Shown here piece after piece: positions 1-4,863 of a stretch of 7,851 nt of DNA. The DNA lies in assembly GCA_026129385.1 (NCBI GenBank), contig JAHCIE010000141.1, positions 1 to 7,851 on the forward strand. Direction: 5' to 3'. The position numbers and the translations under genes are program-made. Source of the DNA: Anaerolineae bacterium (lineage in GTDB: Bacteria; Chloroflexota; Anaerolineae; Epilineales; JAHCIE01). Position 1 is the stretch's first letter; each line of letters starts with the position of its first letter. Below the pieces are notes generated by a model. That model was not told the DNA's origin. It searched no databases and saw only the letters and a program-made list of their open reading frames with translations.

Positions 1-1
1 C

Positions 2-1357
2 CTGCCCAAGACCAACAAGCCCATCCCGCTGGCGGTGGAGCAGCGCCAGGGAGCCACGCTTCTCTACCACGACCTGTTCACCAACGGTGTGGCCTATCTT
101 GACCTGGCTTTCGACCTGCGCGCCGTGCCCCAGGACCTGCTGCCCTACGTGCCACTGTTCGGGCGCGCCCTGCTAGAGATGGGGACGGAGCGCGAAGACT
201 TCATCAGACTCTCGCAGCGCATCGGCAGCAAGACCGGTGGTATCGGTCGCGCCAGCCGCGCCTCCTTGATTCGGGGCACAAACCAGACGGCCGCTCATTT
301 CTTTCTGCGCGGCAAGGGCATGCCGCACCAGACGGGCGACTTGTTCGACATCTTGCGCGATGTCCTGCTCAACGTGCGCCTGGACAACCAGCCACGCTTC
401 CGCCAGATGGCTCTGGAAGCCAAGGCCCGCCAGGAGCAGAGCATCATCTACAGTGGGCATGCTGTGGTCGGCTCGCGTCTCAGCGCGAAGTTCAATACGG
501 CCGATTGGGTCAGCGAGCAGATGGGGGGATTGTCCAGCCTCTATTTTACACGGCGGCTCATCGACCAGATCGACTCGGACTGGCCGGCCGTCGTGGCTGC
601 CCTGGAACGAGTACGCTCGACTGTCGTCAACCGCACCGCGCTGACCGTGAATGTGACACTCGATGCCGACAACTGGCGGACGCTCGCGCCGCAACTGGAC
701 GCCTTCCTGGCCGCGCTGCCCGCGCGACCGGTACTTCCGCAGACCTGGATGCCGACCCTGGCCCCAGACAATGAAGGCCTCATCATCCCCGGCCAGATTA
801 ACTACGTGGGCAAGGGGGCGGACCTGTACAAGTTGGGCTATCAGTACGACGGTTCGTTGGCCGTGGTCAGCCGCGTACTCAACACCACCTTCCTATGGGA
901 GCGGGTGCGCGTCCAGGGCGGGGCCTATGGCGGTTTCAGTTCCTTCGATCGCTTCTCCGGCGTGTTCAACTTCCTTTCCTATCGCGATCCTAACCTCGTG
1001 GAGACGCTTGTCAACTACGACGAGGCCGCCGCCTATCTGCGGCGGCTAGACATGCCCAAACAGGAGCTGACGCGCACTATTGTCGGGGCGATCGGCGACA
1101 TGGATACTTACCGCCTGCCTGACGCCAAGGGCTGGGTATCCATGGAACGCTACCTGCTGGGTGAGAGCGACGAGATGCGCCAGGTGATGCGCGACCAGGT
1201 GCTGAGCGCCACCCTCGCCGACTTCCATCGCTTCGGTGAGACGCTGGAAGCCGTCAAGGATCGCGGCCATGTGGTCGTTCTCGGTGCGCAGGCGGCCATC
1301 GAGGGCGCGGCTGAGGCGCGACCGGGCTGGCTGGCGGTCAGTAGTGTCGGCTTGTAG
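2..1357 (+). CDS. M16C family metallopeptidase (presequence-protease/PreP-like), C-terminal part, 5' truncated by window
   Basis: The frame is open from the first bases of the window, so the 451 residues seen are the C-terminal portion of a larger protein; PreP-type M16C enzymes are usually about 970 residues. The GTG at 35 is not taken as the start, because the codons before it (LPKTNKPIPLA) continue the family-like sequence. Recognisable family segments are the HDLFTNGVAYLDLAFDL stretch near the left edge, PYVPLFGRALLEMGT, and RIGSKTGGI. The last domain carries RVQGGAYGG (Arg at 908-910, Tyr at 926-928), which matches the Arg/Tyr substrate-binding pair that M16 enzymes supply from the C-terminal domain. 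The catalytic zinc motif HxxEH lies in the N-terminal half, outside the window. The family degrades unfolded peptides inside a closed chamber; a cytoplasmic peptide-clearing role is inferred. Two hairpins follow the stop, so this gene probably ends its transcription unit. Confidence 0.9.
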   Translation: MPKTNKPIPLAVEQRQGATLLYHDLFTNGVAYLDLAFDLRAVPQDLLPYVPLFGRALLEMGTEREDFIRLSQRIGSKTGGIGRASRASLIRGTNQTAAHFFLRGKGMPHQTGDLFDILRDVLLNVRLDNQPRFRQMALEAKARQEQSIIYSGHAVVGSRLSAKFNTADWVSEQMGGLSSLYFTRRLIDQIDSDWPAVVAALERVRSTVVNRTALTVNVTLDADNWRTLAPQLDAFLAALPARPVLPQTWMPTLAPDNEGLIIPGQINYVGKGADLYKLGYQYDGSLAVVSRVLNTTFLWERVRVQGGAYGGFSSFDRFSGVFNFLSYRDPNLVETLVNYDEAAAYLRRLDMPKQELTRTIVGAIGDMDTYRLPDAKGWVSMERYLLGESDEMRQVMRDQVLSATLADFHRFGETLEAVKDRGHVVVLGAQAAIEGAAEARPGWLAVSSVGL

Positions 1358-1369
1358 ATACTGGCTGTA

Positions 1370-1388
1370 GGGTAGGACCTCCCTGCCC
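1370..1388 (+). other. Hairpin just after the M16C peptidase stop
   Basis: GGGTAGG at 1370-1376 pairs with CCTGCCC at 1382-1388, giving a 7-bp stem with one G-U pair and a 5-base loop. It starts 13 bases after the stop codon and has no T-run. It probably stabilises the 3' end or assists the terminator hairpin that follows. Its function is inferred from position only. Confidence 0.4.
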
Positions 1389-1407
1389 GTAGCTGCGCCA
1401 ACATCCA

Positions 1408-1445
1408 GAGGCGGCGTGGGGGCAACCCCGCGTCGCCTCGCTTTT
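1408..1445 (+). terminator. Probable rho-independent terminator of the M16C peptidase gene
   Basis: A 14-bp stem pairs 1408-1421 with 1426-1439. Two of the pairs are G-U and the other twelve are Watson-Crick. The loop at 1422-1425 is GCAA, a stable GNRA-type tetraloop. Two bases later comes TTTT (1442-1445). The T-run is short, but the stem is very GC-rich. An alternative reading is a copy of a dispersed palindromic repeat, which can only be tested against the whole genome. Confidence 0.65.
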
Positions 1446-1685
1446 ATCGCGGGGCGGCGCGGCGGCGTTGCCGCGTGAGACAGGTAGGCGCAGGGCGTGT
1501 GGGGCGCGCGCATGGCGGCGCAGCCTGAGAGGCCGATAAGAGTCGGCGCTCGGCGGGGCAATTTTGCGACGCTTCACGCCGTCTAACGTAGTGTAGGATG
1601 TAGCATTGTTGGGCTGGTGTCGGACAGAGTCGTTAGTCGTCGCCTGCGATGGGTTAGTGCGTGTGGGAAGCGAAGGAGCGGAGCC
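1446..1685. other. Non-coding gap between peptidase terminator and S2P gene
   Basis: No credible gene is seen here. Two small perfect hairpins occur: CGCGGC (1458-1463) with GCCGCG (1470-1475), and GCCGA (1532-1536) with TCGGC (1543-1547). A promoter for the downstream gene must lie here if the terminator works, but only a weak candidate was found: TTCACG at 1573-1578 and TAGGAT at 1594-1599, with a 15-base spacer. That is shorter than optimal. The minus-strand open frames crossing this gap have no ribosome binding site or recognisable sequence. Confidence 0.5.
1673..1678 (+). promoter_or_regulatory. Ribosome binding site deciding the S2P start
   Basis: AAGGAG lies seven bases before the ATG at 1686. 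It favours that ATG over the open frame that extends back to 1617, whose upstream 23 codons show no family resemblance. Confidence 0.8.
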
Positions 1686-2825
1686 ATGAATTGGTCCTTT
1701 AGTCTGGGGCGGGTGTCCAACATCGACATCCGTGTCCACTTTACCTTCTTCTTCATTCTGCTGCTGGGCGCGATGCAGTGGGGTGGCAGCCTGGGCAACG
1801 GGCAAGCCGCCCTGTTCGGCGTGCTCGTGACGCTGCTGTTGTTTGTGTGCGTCTTACTGCACGAGTTGGGGCACAGCCTGGTCGCGCAGCGTCTGGGCAT
1901 CCCTGTCAAGCAAATTCTGCTCATGCCGCTGGGCGGCGTGGCGTTGCTGGGCCGCAACCCTGACAAGCCCAGGCATGAGCTGGTCATTGCCGCCGCCGGG
2001 CCGCTGGTGAATGTGGCCATCATCGCTGTGCTGCTGGTCCTGATGCCGTTGCTGGGCTTCGACCTGCCCAGCCTGGCTGACGGTCGGCCCGCGCCCGGCC
2101 TCAATACCCTCGTGTGGTGGATGCTGATAGCGAACGTCAGCCTGGTGCTGTTCAACCTGATCCCGGCCTTTCCCCTTGACGGGGGGCGCATGTTCCGCGC
2201 CTTATTGGCGATGCGTATGGGCAATGCCCGCGCCACGCAGATCGCGGCGCGCCTCGGCCAGGTACTGGCAGTGGGCCTGGGTTTCGTCGGTCTGTTCACC
2301 ACCAACTTCCTGTTGATTCTAATCGCCGCGTTCGTCTTCTTCGGCGCCAGCGCCGAGACGGGTGAGGCGAGGGCGCGCGAAATCCTGAGCCGGGTCAAGG
2401 CGCGCGACGCTGCGAACCCTTATGCTGTGACGCTGAACGTGGGCGACCGGCTGAGCCAGGTGATGCCGCTCCTGATCGCGACACGCCAGCCGAGTTTCGC
2501 CGTCATGTTCAACGGCCAGGTGATGGGGCTCGTGACCGAGGCGGACCTGCGGCGGGCCGCCGCTGCTGGGACGGGCGACGCCTATATCGCCGGTATCATG
2601 CAGCGCGATTTCCTGCGTGTGGACGCCGAGCAGACGCTGTATGAGGTGCGCAACATCCTGGCGGAGAAGAACTCACCTGTGGCGGCCGTGTATGATGGTG
2701 AGGTATACCTGGGTCTGGTGACGCTGGGCGGTATCCACGAGATTCTGCGGCTGTGGCTCACGTCGCAGCCGGGCCAGACGGGTTCCTCCTCGCAGCCGTC
2801 GGGAACAGTAGTGGGGCGCGCCTGA
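1686..2825 (+). CDS. Site-2 protease family (M50) intramembrane zinc metalloprotease with C-terminal CBS pair
   Basis: A 379-residue membrane protease that cuts transmembrane or membrane-near substrates, typically anti-sigma factors or signalling proteins. The zinc-binding and catalytic motif HELGH is at residues 59-63 within a hydrophobic segment (about 44-66). The third zinc ligand motif, in NLIPAFPLDGGR, is at 157-168 with D165. Other hydrophobic segments are near 17-35, 97-123, 141-160 and 190-220. A polar linker (about 221-245) leads to a tandem CBS region (about 246-357), which in this S2P subgroup is cytoplasmic and thought to sense adenosine nucleotides or control access. All expected active-site residues are present, so the enzyme should be functional. 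The AttH-like gene follows after 34 bases on the same strand, suggesting co-transcription. The substrate is unknown; no anti-sigma factor lies in the window. Confidence 0.93.
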   Translation: MNWSFSLGRVSNIDIRVHFTFFFILLLGAMQWGGSLGNGQAALFGVLVTLLLFVCVLLHELGHSLVAQRLGIPVKQILLMPLGGVALLGRNPDKPRHELVIAAAGPLVNVAIIAVLLVLMPLLGFDLPSLADGRPAPGLNTLVWWMLIANVSLVLFNLIPAFPLDGGRMFRALLAMRMGNARATQIAARLGQVLAVGLGFVGLFTTNFLLILIAAFVFFGASAETGEARAREILSRVKARDAANPYAVTLNVGDRLSQVMPLLIATRQPSFAVMFNGQVMGLVTEADLRRAAAAGTGDAYIAGIMQRDFLRVDAEQTLYEVRNILAEKNSPVAAVYDGEVYLGLVTLGGIHEILRLWLTSQPGQTGSSSQPSGTVVGRA

Positions 2826-2859
2826 TCGCGCCCCCGACGACGCCACGAGCCAATCGCCG

Positions 2860-4014
2860 ATGCGCTGGTTAGTTGCACTGGCCCTGGTGGTGGGCCTCGG
2901 CGGTCTTGCCGCCTGGGCGCTACGCGCTGGTGCGCCGCCGCGGGGGCAGACCACGTCAGCGGCTATTGCGGCGTTACAGGCTCCCGCCGATAGCGGCTTT
3001 GCCCGCGTCACCGCGCCCCGCGCATTTCAGTTCCCCCGCGATCATGGTCCCCATCCCGAGTACAAGACCGAGTGGTGGTACTACACGGGCAACCTGGAAG
3101 CCGAAGACGGCGAACGCCTCGGCTTCCAACTGACCTTCTTCCGCCAGGGCCTCGCGCCTGAGATACCGGGCGCGCCCGCCCGCGCCTCTGACTGGGCCAC
3201 GCGCCAGGCCTACATGGCTCATTTTGCCATGACCCGCGCCTCCGATGATCGGTTCGTGTCGGCCGAGCGCTTCAGTCGCGGCGCGGCCGGGCTGGCGGGC
3301 GCGCAGGCGGACCCGTATCGGGTATGGCTGGAGGATTGGGAGGCGGGGGCGGACGGCGACGCGGTGCGGCTGCGGGCGGCCAACGGCAACAATCGCCTCG
3401 ATGTCCGACTACGGCCTGTCAAACCCGTCGTGTTGCAGGGCAATCAAGGCCTATCGCAGAAGAGCGACGAGCCTGGCAACGCCTCGTACTACTACAGTCT
3501 GACCCGTCTCGAAGCCGACGGTACGCTGACCCTCGACGGTCAGACGTACCGCGTCAGCGGGACGGCCTGGCTCGACCGCGAGTTTGGAACGAGCGCGTTG
3601 GGGCCGGACACGGTGGGTTGGGATTGGTTCGCACTCCAGCTGGCCGATAACCGCGAGATCATGTTCTACCAGCTACGCCGCACGGATGGCGCGACCGAGC
3701 CGCAATCCAGCGGCAGCCTCGTCGCCGCCGATGGCGCGACCATCCCCTTGAGCCGCGACGATGTGAAGATCGACGTGCTGGCGACATGGACCAGCCCGCG
3801 CACGGGTGCGGTCTACCCGGCGCGCTGGCGGTTCCAGATCCCCGCCCAGGGCATCGACCTTCAGGTGACACCGCTCGCGCCGGACCAGGAACTGGACGTC
3901 TCCTACGCCTATTGGGAAGGGGCCGTCCAGGTCGCGGGCATGGCCGAGGGCTACGGCTACGTGGAGATGACGGGCTATGCCCCGCCAGGGCGGAGCGTCG
4001 CGCCAACCCGCTGA
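2860..4014 (+). CDS. AttH/CrtC-like lipocalin-fold protein (carotenoid 1,2-hydratase-related), exported or membrane-anchored
   Basis: A 384-residue protein with an N-terminal hydrophobic segment (residues 3-22) that acts as a signal peptide or membrane anchor; no lipobox cysteine is present. The body resembles the AttH/CrtC-like superfamily (PF07143 with a second lipocalin-like half). It has HPEYKTEWWYYTGNL near 65-79, GFQLTFFRQG near 88-97, GTAWLDREFG near 234-243, GWDWFALQL at 253-261, and the C-terminal GYGYVEMTGY near 364-373. Members include carotenoid 1,2-hydratases, but most homologues are uncharacterised envelope proteins often found beside FtsX-type ABC transporters. No transporter or carotenoid gene is visible, so hydratase activity should not be assumed. 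It follows the S2P gene by 34 bases. No clear ribosome binding site precedes this ATG, so it may depend on translation of the S2P gene. The start is supported by the immediate hydrophobic segment. Confidence 0.85.
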   Translation: MRWLVALALVVGLGGLAAWALRAGAPPRGQTTSAAIAALQAPADSGFARVTAPRAFQFPRDHGPHPEYKTEWWYYTGNLEAEDGERLGFQLTFFRQGLAPEIPGAPARASDWATRQAYMAHFAMTRASDDRFVSAERFSRGAAGLAGAQADPYRVWLEDWEAGADGDAVRLRAANGNNRLDVRLRPVKPVVLQGNQGLSQKSDEPGNASYYYSLTRLEADGTLTLDGQTYRVSGTAWLDREFGTSALGPDTVGWDWFALQLADNREIMFYQLRRTDGATEPQSSGSLVAADGATIPLSRDDVKIDVLATWTSPRTGAVYPARWRFQIPAQGIDLQVTPLAPDQELDVSYAYWEGAVQVAGMAEGYGYVEMTGYAPPGRSVAPTR

Positions 4015-4035
4015 GCCGGGCGCATGCGCCGCTTG

Positions 4036-4064
4036 TTGACATCCTGCGTCCTATGCCTTATCCT
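4036..4064 (+). promoter_or_regulatory. Sigma70-type promoter for the DUF4177-like/rbsD operon
   Basis: A perfect TTGACA -35 box (4036-4041) is followed after 17 bases by TATCCT (4059-4064). Transcription would start near 4071, giving a leader of about 24 bases that holds the strong ribosome binding site. It sits in the 80-base gap after the AttH-like gene, so the next two genes can be expressed on their own. Confidence 0.7.
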
Positions 4065-4082
4065 GCCAGCCATCCTGGTGAT

Positions 4083-4089
4083 AAGGAGG
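4083..4089 (+). promoter_or_regulatory. Strong ribosome binding site for the 74-residue gene
   Basis: AAGGAGG lies five bases before the ATG at 4095. It fixes that ATG as the start of the small gene, rather than the much longer open frame that runs back into the AttH-like gene. Confidence 0.85.
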
Positions 4090-4094
4090 GCCGC

Positions 4095-4319
4095 ATGACG
4101 AGGTGGGAGTACCGCATCACGACGAGCCAGGCCGAGCTGGCGCGGCTGGGCGGCGAGGGATGGGGCATCGTGTCGGTGGTGGTCGAACCGGACAGCGGCG
4201 CGACTACCTACTACCTGGGCCGCGCCGCACAGAGCTTCCGCGACCGGGTGACTTTGGAGCAAAAGCGGCGCTACTATGCGTCGCTAGGCAAGACCCTGGC
4301 GGGGGGCGACGCGCCATGA
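4095..4319 (+). CDS. Small DUF4177-like protein, 74 residues
   Basis: A short soluble protein of 74 residues with no signal peptide or membrane segment. The first part follows the DUF4177 pattern: WEYR at 4-7, the LGGEGWGIVSVV core at 18-29 (G20, E21, G22, W23), and a following strand TTYYLGR at 37-43. The remainder (44-74) is charged and probably helical, richer in Arg/Lys than typical for the short family members. DUF4177 proteins have no established function. It has its own promoter and strong ribosome binding site. Its TGA overlaps the ATG of rbsD (ATGA at 4316-4319), so the two proteins are probably made together by translational coupling. Assignment to DUF4177 is by pattern and should be confirmed by profile search. 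Confidence 0.75.
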   Translation: MTRWEYRITTSQAELARLGGEGWGIVSVVVEPDSGATTYYLGRAAQSFRDRVTLEQKRRYYASLGKTLAGGDAP

Positions 4320-4702
4320 AGAAGAGCGGCATCCTCCACCCCGGCCTGTGCGAGCTATTGGCCGCCACGGGCCACACCGACTGGATCACCGTCTGCGACA
4401 GCGGCTTCCCGGTCCCCATCGGTCCGCAGCGCATCGACCTGGCCCTCGTCAGCGGCATCCCGACTGTGCTGGATGTGCTGCGCGCCGTCGCCGCTGAGTT
4501 CAGCCTGGACCGGGTGATCATCACCCAGGAGATGACTGAAATCAGCCCGCACTACATCGACGCCATCCGCGACATCGTTGGCGACGTTCGGCTGGAAGTC
4601 ATGTCCCATGTCGAATTCAAGCACCTGGCCGCCGAGGCGCGCGGCACGGTGCGCACGGGGGACGCGACCGCCTACGCCAACATCATTCTGGTGTCGGGCT
4701 AG
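4316..4702 (+). CDS. rbsD: D-ribose pyranase RbsD
   Basis: A 128-residue cytoplasmic enzyme of the RbsD/FucU family that interconverts the beta-pyranose and beta-furanose forms of D-ribose (EC 5.4.99.62), supplying the furanose form for ribokinase. The protein is full length and family-like throughout: MKKSGILHPGL at the start, LAATGHTDWI, CDSGFPVPIGPQRIDLALVSGIP, and the C-terminal TAYANIILVSG. The known active-site positions are kept: H20, D28, Y120 and N122. The RbsD-type start and IDLALVSGIP favour RbsD over the fucose mutarotase FucU. The ATG overlaps the stop of the preceding 74-residue gene and there is only a G-rich stretch upstream, which fits translational coupling. No rbsA, rbsB, rbsC or rbsK gene is in view, so it is an orphan here. 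An as yet unseen sugar system to the right of the window is possible. Confidence 0.93.
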   Translation: MKKSGILHPGLCELLAATGHTDWITVCDSGFPVPIGPQRIDLALVSGIPTVLDVLRAVAAEFSLDRVIITQEMTEISPHYIDAIRDIVGDVRLEVMSHVEFKHLAAEARGTVRTGDATAYANIILVSG

Positions 4703-4717
4703 GACGCTGTTTCTCGT

Positions 4718-4746
4718 TTGCGACCGGCCCCCGTTGGGAGTACAAT
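4718..4746 (+). promoter_or_regulatory. Sigma70-type promoter for the acyltransferase gene
   Basis: TTGCGA (4718-4723) and TACAAT (4741-4746) are separated by exactly 17 bases, in the 161-base gap after rbsD. The predicted start near 4753 gives a leader of about 110 bases before the acyltransferase ATG. I see no riboswitch or convincing terminator in that leader. Confidence 0.65.
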
Positions 4747-4852
4747 TAGCGCGTAATCTGGCCCACGCTTCGGCTGACCCACGCCCTTCCGCCCTGCTGA
4801 CCACAAGGGGGACCTGTGTCACCGTAGACCGCTGTACGGGACGAGCGTGACC

Positions 4853-4859
4853 AGGAGAG
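4853..4859 (+). promoter_or_regulatory. Ribosome binding site for the acyltransferase gene
   Basis: AGGAGAG lies just upstream of the ATG at 4864 (AGGAG ends six bases before it) and supports that start. Confidence 0.75.
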
Positions 4860-4863
4860 CGAC

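Noticed and set aside
1046..1561. Minus-strand open frames crossing the peptidase 3' end and the gap
   Set aside because: They run through the terminator palindrome, lack ribosome binding sites and resemble no protein family.
1617..1685. Upstream extension of the S2P gene by 23 codons
   Set aside because: The AAGGAG site seven bases before the ATG at 1686 and the family-like start there make the later start far more likely.
1583..2398. 271-codon minus-strand open frame opposite the S2P gene
   Set aside because: It is Arg/Pro/Ser-rich and matches no family; the + strand has HELGH and LDGG motifs, so this is a shadow of high-GC coding DNA.
2860..4014. Calling the lipocalin-like protein a carotenoid 1,2-hydratase
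   Set aside because: No carotenoid gene is nearby and most AttH/CrtC-like members have unknown roles; only the superfamily call is supported.
3786..4094. Long upstream extension of the 74-residue gene into the AttH-like gene
   Set aside because: The extension is Arg/Gly/Pro-rich shadow sequence; promoter and AAGGAGG place the start at 4095.
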